A stretch of DNA of 6,889 bases from Bacteroidales bacterium GP4 (GTDB lineage Bacteria > Bacteroidota > Bacteroidia > Bacteroidales > Muribaculaceae): the NCBI GenBank assembly GCA_001701065.1, contig DAAL01000202.1:18935-25823 (forward strand), in the 5' to 3' direction. Each line of letters begins with the position of its first letter. Position 1 is the stretch's first letter. This document shows positions 1 to 6,541 of this stretch, one piece after another. The position numbers were made by a program, and so were the translations under genes. The notes below the pieces were generated by a model, which was given only the letters and a program-made list of their open reading frames with translations, was not told where the DNA came from and searched no databases.

Positions 1-629
1 CATTCGGCGGCATCCTCATCACCAACGGCGAAGTGGATGCGGAAGCAGCTGAGGAAATAAACAAGATATTCTTTGAAGTAATCATAGCGCCGTCCTACAC
101 TGAAGGCGCACTCGACATCCTCAAGCAGAAAAAGAACCGCATTATCCTTATCCAGAAGGCTCCCGTGAACGAAACCAAACAGTTCCGTTCATGCCTTAAC
201 GGCGCGCTCCTCCAGGACCGCGACGTGGCTAAGGAAACTATGCAGCAAGCGACTAACAAAGCTGTCACTGACGAACAGGTCAAGGACCTGCGGTTTGCCA
301 ACATCGTGGTTAAGCACTCCAAGAGCAATGCCATCGTTCTTGCCAAAGGCTGTCAGCTTCTTGCAAGCGGCGTGGGTCAGACATCACGCGTGGACGCGCT
401 TAAGCAGGCGATTGCCAAGGCGCAGTCATTCGGATTCGACCTTAACGGCGCAGTAATGGCTTCCGATGCGTTCTTCCCGTTTGCCGACTGTGTGGAAATA
501 GCCAACCAAGCCGGCATCACCGCTGTTATTCAGCCAGGCGGCTCTATCCGCGACAACGACACCATAGAGTACTGCAACGCTCATGACGTAGCGATGGTAA
601 CAACCGGTGTACGCCACTTTAAACATTAA
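1..629 (+). CDS. purH: Bifunctional AICAR transformylase / IMP cyclohydrolase PurH, C-terminal part (5' truncated by window edge)
   Basis: The reading frame is open from base 3 to the TAA at 627-629 and gives the last 208 residues of a protein that is usually about 500 long; the N-terminal cyclohydrolase domain and the first part of the transformylase domain lie outside the window. The visible part carries the familiar signatures of the AICAR formyltransferase domain: FGGILITNGEVDAEAA at the left edge, APSYTEGALDIL, KHSKSNAIVLAKG, GVGQTSRVDA, SDAFFPFAD, IQPGGSIRD and the C-terminal VRHFKH. The Asn of SNAIV, the Asp of SDAFFPF and the Arg of VRHF correspond to active-site positions of the family. 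The enzyme is cytosolic and performs the last two steps of IMP synthesis, transferring formyl from 10-formyl-THF to AICAR and closing the ring. No sign of a frameshift. It lies 29 bases upstream of mreB on the same strand. Confidence 0.97.
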   Translation, partial: FGGILITNGEVDAEAAEEINKIFFEVIIAPSYTEGALDILKQKKNRIILIQKAPVNETKQFRSCLNGALLQDRDVAKETMQQATNKAVTDEQVKDLRFANIVVKHSKSNAIVLAKGCQLLASGVGQTSRVDALKQAIAKAQSFGFDLNGAVMASDAFFPFADCVEIANQAGITAVIQPGGSIRDNDTIEYCNAHDVAMVTTGVRHFKH

Positions 630-658
630 TCACTTAACTCCCGAAATTAAATTAAGAA

Positions 659-1678
659 ATGGGGCTTTTCTCGTTTACTAAAGAAATAGCTATCGACCTT
701 GGCACAGCCAATACCGTCATCATCCATAATGACAAGATAGTAATCGACGAGCCATCAATCGTGGCTCTGGACTCCAAGACCGGCAAGCTCATAGCTGTGG
801 GCAACGAAGCACAGCTCATGCAAGGAAAAGAGCCGGAAGGAATACGCACTGTGCGCCCGTTGCGCAAAGGCGTGATCGCCGACTTCAACGCCGCCGAACT
901 CATGATTCGCGGACTTGTGAAGAAAGTGAGCGCAAAAGGCAACTGGCTCTCCCCCTCGCTCCGCATGGTAGTGGGCATCCCCTCAGGCTCTACCGAAGTA
1001 GAGATACGTGCCGTGCGCGACTCTTCGGAACACGCCGGAGGCCGTGACGTGTACATGATATACGAACCCATGGCTGCCGCGCTCGGTATCGGGCTTGACG
1101 TGCAGGCTCCGGAAGGCAACATGATTGTGGACATAGGCGGCGGTAGCTCCGAAATCGCAGTCATCTCACTGGGCGGCATAGTCAGCAACAAGAGTATCCA
1201 GATAGCCGGCGACGACCTGACTGACGACATCCAGCAGCACATGCGCCGCGCCCATAATATAAAGGTGGGAGAACGCACCGCCGAGCTAATCAAGATGAAC
1301 GTGGGTTCAGCCCTCACCGAGCTTGAAAATCCGCCGGAGGACTACATCGTCCACGGTCCTAACCAGATGACCGCCCTCCCGATGGAAGTGCCGGTAAGCT
1401 ACCAGGAGATTTCCCACTGCATCGAGAAGTCAATCTCCAAGATTGAAGCCGCAGTGCTCAGCGCCCTCGAACAGACACCTCCCGAACTCTACGCCGACAT
1501 CGTGCGCAACGGTATATGGCTTGCAGGAGGCGGCGCACTGCTCCGAGGCCTCGACAAACGCCTTATCGACAAGATAGGCATCCCGTTCCACATAGCCGAG
1601 GATCCGCTGCTTGCAGTGGCACGAGGCACGGGAGTGGCTCTCAAAAACATCAACAAGTTCAAATTCCTTATCCGATAA
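659..1678 (+). CDS. mreB: Rod shape-determining actin homologue MreB
   Basis: The 339-residue product has the normal MreB length (E. coli 347, B. subtilis 337). The actin-fold nucleotide motifs are all present: phosphate-1 loop IDLGTANTV (residues 12-20), EPMAAALG with the catalytic-type Glu at 136, phosphate-2 loop DIGGGSSE (158-165), and the adenosine motif GIWLAGGGALLRG (285-297). The short hydrophobic start GLFSF fits the membrane-binding N-terminus of Gram-negative MreB. MreB polymerises with ATP into curved filaments on the cytoplasmic face of the inner membrane and orients the elongation complex. The ATG at 659 is preceded by an A-rich stretch (TTAAATTAAGAA), the usual initiation context in Bacteroidota, with no Shine-Dalgarno. 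No promoter-like element was seen in the 29 bases after purH, so read-through from purH or an internal promoter is likely. A hairpin lies downstream, before mreC. Confidence 0.98.
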   Translation: MGLFSFTKEIAIDLGTANTVIIHNDKIVIDEPSIVALDSKTGKLIAVGNEAQLMQGKEPEGIRTVRPLRKGVIADFNAAELMIRGLVKKVSAKGNWLSPSLRMVVGIPSGSTEVEIRAVRDSSEHAGGRDVYMIYEPMAAALGIGLDVQAPEGNMIVDIGGGSSEIAVISLGGIVSNKSIQIAGDDLTDDIQQHMRRAHNIKVGERTAELIKMNVGSALTELENPPEDYIVHGPNQMTALPMEVPVSYQEISHCIEKSISKIEAAVLSALEQTPPELYADIVRNGIWLAGGGALLRGLDKRLIDKIGIPFHIAEDPLLAVARGTGVALKNINKFKFLIR

Positions 1679-1704
1679 TCTCGTTTAAGAACGATAAAGG
1701 CTAC

Positions 1705-1732
1705 GGGGATGTGGTAAAATCACCACATCCCC
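1705..1732 (+). promoter_or_regulatory. Perfect 11-bp hairpin between mreB and mreC (attenuator or mRNA-processing candidate)
   Basis: GGGGATGTGGT (1705-1715) is followed by a 6-base loop (AAAATC) and its exact reverse complement ACCACATCCCC (1722-1732). A further GGC (1699-1701) could pair with GCC (1737-1739) across a small internal loop. The stem is GC-rich and should be stable in RNA. There is no run of T directly after it, so it is not a canonical intrinsic terminator. It could be a partial attenuator, a 3'-end stabiliser for mreB mRNA or a processing site that lets MreB be made in excess over MreC/MreD. The structure is seen directly; its role is inferred. Confidence 0.6.
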
Positions 1733-1742
1733 TAATGCCAAT

Positions 1743-1759
1743 AAAAACACCCGGTTTTT
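1743..1759 (+). promoter_or_regulatory. Weak A/T hairpin directly before the mreC start codon
   Basis: AAAAAC (1743-1748) can pair with GTTTTT (1754-1759) around a 5-base loop (ACCCG), ending one base before the mreC ATG. The stem has one G-C and five A-U pairs, so it is marginal by itself. Its interest is position: it would hide the only A-rich stretch upstream of mreC, and A-rich leaders promote initiation in Bacteroidota. It might also act together with the strong hairpin 10 bases upstream. Confidence 0.3.
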
Positions 1760-1760
1760 C

Positions 1761-2606
1761 ATGAGAGGGCTCATTGACTTTATAATTAAATATAGCCGAT
1801 GGTTTGTGTTTCTGTTTTATGTGGTTCTAAGCTGCATATTGCTTTTTCGCAGCAATCCCTATCAGCACTATCTGTTTCTCACCTCAGCCAATAAGGTGAG
1901 CACGGCAATCTTCAAAGGTTCAAGCGCGGTAACCTCCTATTTCAATCTAAGAGAGATAAACGAGGACTTGCAGCGGCGCACAGCCGACCTTGAGCTTGAA
2001 GTAATAGGGCTGAGGGAGCAAATCAAGGACTACAAGGGTGTCATATACGGCGACTCACTTGCCGCCGATACCGTACAGCTCCCCTACAGCTTCATCATAG
2101 GACATGTGATCAGCAACAGCGTGTCACGAACCCACAACTATATCACCCTTGACAAGGGCTACAGGGACTCGGTGAGACCGGAAATGGGCGTAGTGGACCA
2201 GAACGGCGTGGTGGGTATAATCAACGTGGTAGGCGACAACTCCTCACGTGTCATCTCCCTGCTCAACCCCAAGATGCGCCTTTCCTGCAAAGTGAAAGGA
2301 CGCAGCGACTTCGGATCGCTTGTGTGGGACGGCAAGAACCCCGGCGAAGCGTTGCTGGAGGAAATGCCGCGCCATGAACGGTTCAAGAAAGGCGACACTA
2401 TTGTCACCAGCGGCTACTCGGCGGTATTCCCCCCCGAAATACCGGTGGGCACCATTATAAGCCACGAAAAGGAACATGACGACAACTTCTACGTGCTGCG
2501 CATAAAGCTGTTTGCCGACTTTTCCACGCTCAGCACCGTGCGCATCGTGACCAACGACATGAAAGCTGAGTTGGACTCTATCAGAACCGGAGAAGAAATC
2601 AATTAA
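1761..2606 (+). CDS. mreC: Rod shape-determining protein MreC
   Basis: The 281-residue protein has the standard MreC layout: a short cytoplasmic N-terminus, one membrane segment (about residues 13-30), a periplasmic coiled coil (about 62-92, from LREINEDLQRR to LREQIKDYK) and the beta-rich head domains (about 108-265). Family-typical stretches are DKGYRDSVRPEMGVV, GVVGIINVVGDNSSRVISL and KGDTIVTSGYSAVFPPEIPVG. MreC binds MreD and PBP2 and is thought to switch PBP2/RodA into the active state. The start is well fixed: an in-frame TAA lies at 1695-1697, no ATG, GTG or TTG occurs in frame between it and 1761, and the next in-frame Met is residue 142, well past the membrane segment. The bases just before the ATG are pyrimidine-rich (GGTTTTTC), a poor initiation context for this phylum. 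mreD follows after 11 bases. Confidence 0.97.
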   Translation: MRGLIDFIIKYSRWFVFLFYVVLSCILLFRSNPYQHYLFLTSANKVSTAIFKGSSAVTSYFNLREINEDLQRRTADLELEVIGLREQIKDYKGVIYGDSLAADTVQLPYSFIIGHVISNSVSRTHNYITLDKGYRDSVRPEMGVVDQNGVVGIINVVGDNSSRVISLLNPKMRLSCKVKGRSDFGSLVWDGKNPGEALLEEMPRHERFKKGDTIVTSGYSAVFPPEIPVGTIISHEKEHDDNFYVLRIKLFADFSTLSTVRIVTNDMKAELDSIRTGEEIN

Positions 2607-2617
2607 CTGTTTAAAGC

Positions 2618-3127
2618 ATGTCCAAGACCATTGCACAATTTTCCATACTGTTCGTAGTGTTAGTTCTGGCACAGGCTGTAGTGTTCAACAACATCTGCCT
2701 ATTCAATGTTGCTGTGCCGTTCGTGTTTATCTACGTGGTCATAAAGCTTCCGGTGATGATGTCAGTCAACTGGGTGCTTACCGTGGCGTTCTTTGCCGGG
2801 CTGACAGTGGACATCTTCTCCAACACACAGGGGATGAACTCTCTGGCATGTACCCTCATGGCTATGGTGAGGCGCACTGCGCTTCATCTGTATTTCCCCC
2901 GCGAGGATGAACTAACGACCCCCGAACCCACCATAGCATCACTCGGCATAGAGGTTTATTCAAAATACCTTATCACCTTGGTCACTTTCTACTGCGCTAT
3001 GATATTCTTGATCGAGGCTTGCTCGTTTTTTGACCCCATTCAGCTGATACTGCGCATCGTGAGCAGTTCAGTGCTTACATTTATTCTATTGATAGGACTT
3101 GACAGTATTCTTTCGCAGAAACGCTAA
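2618..3127 (+). CDS. mreD: Rod shape-determining membrane protein MreD
   Basis: A very hydrophobic 169-residue protein, the usual MreD size, with about five membrane segments (roughly residues 6-23, 30-47, 50-68, 112-136 and 140-163). The segment GLTVDIFSNTQGMNSLACTL (61-80), followed by the cytosolic-type LYFPRED motif (91-97), is characteristic of Bacteroidota MreD. MreD sits in the inner membrane and partners with MreC in the elongation complex; its exact biochemical role is not settled. The ATG at 2618 follows mreC by 11 bases, and the next in-frame Met (residue 47) would remove the first membrane segments. mrdA follows after 9 bases, so translation of mreC, mreD and mrdA is likely linked. 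Identification rests on hydropathy, motifs and position, since MreD is poorly conserved in sequence. Confidence 0.94.
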   Translation: MSKTIAQFSILFVVLVLAQAVVFNNICLFNVAVPFVFIYVVIKLPVMMSVNWVLTVAFFAGLTVDIFSNTQGMNSLACTLMAMVRRTALHLYFPREDELTTPEPTIASLGIEVYSKYLITLVTFYCAMIFLIEACSFFDPIQLILRIVSSSVLTFILLIGLDSILSQKR

Positions 3128-3136
3128 CACTTCCCG

Positions 3137-5002
3137 ATGAGAAAAGATTACCAACTTGAGAAACGAAAATATGTCATAGGAGGCTTCATTGTCCTTATCG
3201 TCGTCATCTTCATGGTAAAGCTGTTCAGCCTGCAGGTGATGGACTCCAACTATAAGCAGTTTGCTGATTCCAATGCTTTCATGCGCAAGACCATCTACCC
3301 TTCACGTGGCATGATGCGCGACCGTAACGACAAGCTTGTCGTTTACAATCAGCCCGCTTATGACGTGATGATGATACCCAAGAATGTGCAGGAGTTTGAC
3401 ACAATCGACTTCTGCCGCACCCTCAACATCACCAAGAAACAGTTCCTGAAGCGTGTAGCCGACATGAAGGACAAGCGTCTTAACCCCGGCTACTCCGCCT
3501 ATTCCCCACAGAAGTTCATAACCCACATCTCGGCGCAGGACTATGGACGGCTGCAGGAGAAGCTCTACCGCTTCCCCGGATTTTTCATCCAGCAGCGTAT
3601 CCTGCGGCAGTACATGTATGCCGGCGCGGCTAATGTCCTCGGCAATATTCGTGAAGTCAACGCCAAGGACGTGGAACGCGACGACTACTATGCCGCCGGC
3701 GACTATTGCGGCGACTTGGGCGTGGAAAAGAGCTACGAAGAGTATCTGCGCGGCGAAAAAGGGGTGGAAATCCTTATCCGTGACGCTTACGGCAGAATCC
3801 AAGGAAAATACGAGGACGGCGCGCACGACCTTCCTCCAGTGACAGGGCGCGACCTCAAACTAAGCCTTGACATCGACCTCCAGATGTACGGCGAGGAACT
3901 GATGAAGAATAAAATCGGAGCCATCGTGGCGATTGAACCCGCCACCGGCGAAATTCTCGCCATGATAAGCAGCCCCACCTATGACCCGCGCCTGCTTGTG
4001 GGAAGGGAACGCGGCAAGAACTACAACGACCTTATGGACAATTTCTATAAGCCGCTATACGACCGCGCGTTGAAGGGCGCTTATCCTCCCGGCTCGACAT
4101 TCAAGCCGTCGCAGGGTCTTATCCTGCGTCAGGAAAACATCATATCGCTCACCACCGCCTACCCCTGCTATCATGGATTCATCAGCGGAGGACTTAGAGT
4201 GGGATGCCACGGTCACGGTTCGCCCATAGCCCTGAAACCGGCGTTACAGACATCATGCAACGCCTTCTTCTGCTGGGGGCTGAAAGCTATGCTCGACGGC
4301 AACCGCAGCAAATACGGTTCGGCGGCTAATGCGTTTGAGGTGTGGAAAAAGCACCTTGTGTCGCTCGGCTACGGCTACAAGTTGGGCGTGGACCTCCCCG
4401 GCGAAAGCCGCGGCTTCATCCCCAACGCTCAGTTCTACAATAAAGTGTACGGCGAAAACCATTGGAGCGCCAACACTATCATCTCTATAGCCATTGGACA
4501 AGGCGAGATTCTTGCGACTCCCCTCCAGATAGCCAACCTGTGCGCGTCCATCGCCAACCGCGGTTGGTTCATAACGCCCCATGTGGTTAAAGAAATCCAG
4601 GACACGGTGATGCCGAGCCAGTACATCGAAAAGCATTATCCCACCATCGACCGTCAGCACTTCGTGGATGTGGCTGAAGGAATGCGCATGGCAGTCACCG
4701 GAGGCACATGCCGCCTTGCTAATCTGCGCGACATAGAAGTGGCGGGCAAAACAGGTACCGCGCAGAATCCCCACGGAAAGGACCACTCGGCATTCATCGG
4801 GTTTGCTCCTTACGATGACCCGAAGATCGCGATATGCGTCTACGTGGAGAACGCCGGATTCGGTGCCACATTCGGAGTGCCCATCGGTTCGCTGATGATG
4901 GAAAAGTATCTCACCGGAACCATCGCTCCTGAACGCCAATATCTCGAAACAAGAATGTTTGAATCAAATACAATTATATCAAGTGGAGTCACAAAGCACT
5001 AA
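3137..5002 (+). CDS. mrdA: Penicillin-binding protein 2, elongation-specific D,D-transpeptidase
   Basis: A class B PBP of 621 residues (E. coli PBP2 has 633). It begins with a single membrane anchor (about residues 12-31), followed by the pedestal domain with the YPSRGMMRDRN motif (54-64), and then the transpeptidase domain (about 255-600). All three catalytic motifs are present: S320-T-F-K323 in GSTFKP, S373-C-N375, and K538-T-G-T in AGKTGTAQ. It cross-links new peptidoglycan in the periplasm as the partner of RodA and is a beta-lactam target (mecillinam in E. coli). C344, C357, H360 and C374 cluster around the SxN motif and could bind zinc (see findings). A 20-odd-residue tail follows the domain. 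The ATG at 3137 comes 9 bases after mreD, and the gene ends 7 bases before the preferred rodA start. Confidence 0.98.
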   Translation: MRKDYQLEKRKYVIGGFIVLIVVIFMVKLFSLQVMDSNYKQFADSNAFMRKTIYPSRGMMRDRNDKLVVYNQPAYDVMMIPKNVQEFDTIDFCRTLNITKKQFLKRVADMKDKRLNPGYSAYSPQKFITHISAQDYGRLQEKLYRFPGFFIQQRILRQYMYAGAANVLGNIREVNAKDVERDDYYAAGDYCGDLGVEKSYEEYLRGEKGVEILIRDAYGRIQGKYEDGAHDLPPVTGRDLKLSLDIDLQMYGEELMKNKIGAIVAIEPATGEILAMISSPTYDPRLLVGRERGKNYNDLMDNFYKPLYDRALKGAYPPGSTFKPSQGLILRQENIISLTTAYPCYHGFISGGLRVGCHGHGSPIALKPALQTSCNAFFCWGLKAMLDGNRSKYGSAANAFEVWKKHLVSLGYGYKLGVDLPGESRGFIPNAQFYNKVYGENHWSANTIISIAIGQGEILATPLQIANLCASIANRGWFITPHVVKEIQDTVMPSQYIEKHYPTIDRQHFVDVAEGMRMAVTGGTCRLANLRDIEVAGKTGTAQNPHGKDHSAFIGFAPYDDPKIAICVYVENAGFGATFGVPIGSLMMEKYLTGTIAPERQYLETRMFESNTIISSGVTKH

Positions 5003-5009
5003 ACCATCA

Positions 5010-6449
5010 ATGTTGAACTATATCGACTGGACCACAGTGGTTATCTACCTGCTGCTGGTGCTCGCCGGTGTAGTGTCCATCTATGCTGCAAGTTACGACT
5101 TTGACAATGCGTCGATTCTATCCTTCGATGAATTTTCAGGCAAGCAATTGCGCTGGATCGGGCTTGCTTTCGTAGCCGGGTTTGTGATTCTGCTCATTGA
5201 CTACCGTGTGTTTGAGACTTACGCCTATCTTATCTACGGGCTTATGCTCTTGCTGCTCGTGGTCACGATATTCATAGCCCCTGACATCAAGGGGTCAAGG
5301 TCATGGCTTGTGCTTGGCCCCATGAGCCTTCAGCCGGCGGAGTTCGCCAAATGCGCCACTGCGCTTGCACTCGCCAAGCTGTTCTCCTCCTACAATTTCA
5401 TACTCAATGCCTCGCCCAAGAACTATGTGAAGGCTATAGGCATAATAGTTGTGCCTATCGTGCTGATTCTCTTGCAGAAAGAGACAGGCTCCGCGCTTGC
5501 TTATCTGGCGCTCTTCTTTGTCCTCTACCGTGAAGGAATGAGCGGCTTGGTGCTGTTGGCTGCGCTGTTTGCGGTAGTGTTCTTTGTCGTGACGGTAAAG
5601 TACACCGGCACTCTCATTTTGGGCATCCCTTCGGGTGAAGTGGCGGTGTTCATCATGATAGAACTGATTCTTACCGCCATGGTGGCGGTGTACTGCAACA
5701 TCATGTCGGGCGCACGCAACATTCTGTTGTGGTTCTTAGCCACAGGCGGCATCGCCTGGGGACTGTCAGCGTTGGGCGTGCAAGTGCCGGGAGTGATATT
5801 TTTCATCGGTGTCATCCTTGTTGCGCTCATCTACACCATGCTTCTGATGTTCAAGGGCACACCGCGCAAGATACTGGTGACCGTGGCGGCGACTTTGTGC
5901 TCCATCGTGTTCCTTTTCTCGGTGGATAAAGTGTTCAACGACGTGCTGCAGCCCCATCAGCAGATGCGTATAAAGGTGTCGTTAGGCATCGAGGAGGACC
6001 TTCGCGGAGCCGGCTACAATGTCAATCAGTCCAAGATTGCCATAGGGTCCGGTGGACTCACCGGCAAGGGATTCCTCAATGGAACCCAGACCAAGCTAAA
6101 GTACGTTCCGGAACAGCACACTGACTTCATATTCTGCACCATCGGCGAGGAAGAAGGCTTCGTTGGCTCCGCTGCGGTGCTGCTCATCTTCCTTGCGCTC
6201 ATCCTGAGGGTCATAGCCATAGCCGAGCGTCAGCCCACAGTGTTTGCGCGTGTCTATGCTTACTGTGTAGCCTCGTTCCTGATCTTCCACATAGTCATAA
6301 ATGTGGGCATGGTGATAGGATTGTGCCCTGTCATAGGGATACCTCTGCCCTTTTTCAGCTACGGAGGCTCCTCGCTGTGGGGATTCACCTTCCTGCTCTT
6401 CATCCTGTTGCGCCTCGACGCAGCCCGCCGCGAAATCCACACCTACTAA
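5010..6449 (+). CDS. rodA: SEDS peptidoglycan glycosyltransferase RodA
   Basis: A polytopic inner-membrane protein of 479 residues from the ATG at 5010. RodA polymerises lipid II into glycan strands and pairs with PBP2. SEDS signatures are clear: GSRSWLVLGPMSLQPAEFAK (95-114), GAGYNVNQSKIAIGSGGLTGKGFLNGTQ (333-360 region), the catalytic-type Asp372 in HTDFIF, GEEEGFVG, and the C-terminal GIPLPFFSYGGSS. It is about 110 residues longer than E. coli RodA (370), and nearly all the excess lies between residues about 198 and 305. Start choice: TTG 4959 (17 residues longer, overlapping mrdA by 44 bases) and GTG 4983 are also open. I prefer ATG 5010 because it is an ATG with an A-containing leader (AAACCATCA), sits 7 bases after the mrdA stop, and places a short cytoplasmic tail before the first membrane segment (YIDWTTVVIYLLLV). 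Last gene of the tightly spaced elongation cluster. Confidence 0.96.
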   Translation: MLNYIDWTTVVIYLLLVLAGVVSIYAASYDFDNASILSFDEFSGKQLRWIGLAFVAGFVILLIDYRVFETYAYLIYGLMLLLLVVTIFIAPDIKGSRSWLVLGPMSLQPAEFAKCATALALAKLFSSYNFILNASPKNYVKAIGIIVVPIVLILLQKETGSALAYLALFFVLYREGMSGLVLLAALFAVVFFVVTVKYTGTLILGIPSGEVAVFIMIELILTAMVAVYCNIMSGARNILLWFLATGGIAWGLSALGVQVPGVIFFIGVILVALIYTMLLMFKGTPRKILVTVAATLCSIVFLFSVDKVFNDVLQPHQQMRIKVSLGIEEDLRGAGYNVNQSKIAIGSGGLTGKGFLNGTQTKLKYVPEQHTDFIFCTIGEEEGFVGSAAVLLIFLALILRVIAIAERQPTVFARVYAYCVASFLIFHIVINVGMVIGLCPVIGIPLPFFSYGGSSLWGFTFLLFILLRLDAARREIHTY

Positions 6450-6506
6450 CCTCCCCGCGTCACCGCCCCATTTCCGCCAAAAGATATAACGTTTATCCAA
6501 AAAGGC

Positions 6507-6537
6507 TTTTTTATGTGAGGGGGAAAGGTTAACTTTG
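6507..6537 (+). promoter_or_regulatory. Bacteroidota-type promoter for the small lipoprotein gene
   Basis: TAACTTTG (6530-6537) is an exact match to the -7 consensus TAnnTTTG of the Bacteroidota housekeeping sigma factor. Nineteen bases upstream lies TTTT (6507-6510), one base away from the -33 consensus TTTG. The spacing is as expected. I scanned the + strand by eye for other TTTG tracts preceded by TAnn and saw none that fit. Transcription would begin within a few bases of the ATG at 6542, implying little or no 5' leader. The match is seen; activity is inferred. Confidence 0.6.
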
Positions 6538-6541
6538 TTGT

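Noticed and set aside
652..1317. Long open frame of 221 codons on the minus strand
   Set aside because: It lies entirely opposite mreB, has no recognisable motif, and its Ser/Pro/Met-rich composition is the usual mirror of GC-rich codons on the other strand.
2244..2672. Open frame of 142 codons on the minus strand spanning mreC and mreD
   Set aside because: It crosses the mreC-mreD junction antisense to both and has no recognisable feature.
3302..3826. Open frame of 174 codons on the minus strand
   Set aside because: It is opposite the PBP2 pedestal domain and looks like a coding shadow, with no supporting promoter or motif.
4253..4939. Long open frame of 228 codons on the minus strand
   Set aside because: It is opposite the conserved transpeptidase domain of PBP2, which carries all three catalytic motifs; the antisense product shows no family features.
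6483..6497. Imperfect palindrome GATA-T-AACGTT-TATC upstream of the lipoprotein promoter
   Set aside because: It needs a bulged base and is AT-rich enough to arise by chance; without a second copy or a known regulator it cannot be called an operator.
6499..6512. AAAAAGGCTTTTTT as a rodA terminator
   Set aside because: The full pairing leaves a one-base loop, and the realistic form is five A-U pairs around GGC, too weak for a terminator. The T run is better explained as part of the -33 region.
6450..6526. Possible pairing between the C-rich start and G-rich end of the rodA-lipoprotein gap
   Set aside because: Only about five bases pair (TCCCC with GGGGA) across more than 60 bases; this is not a convincing structure.
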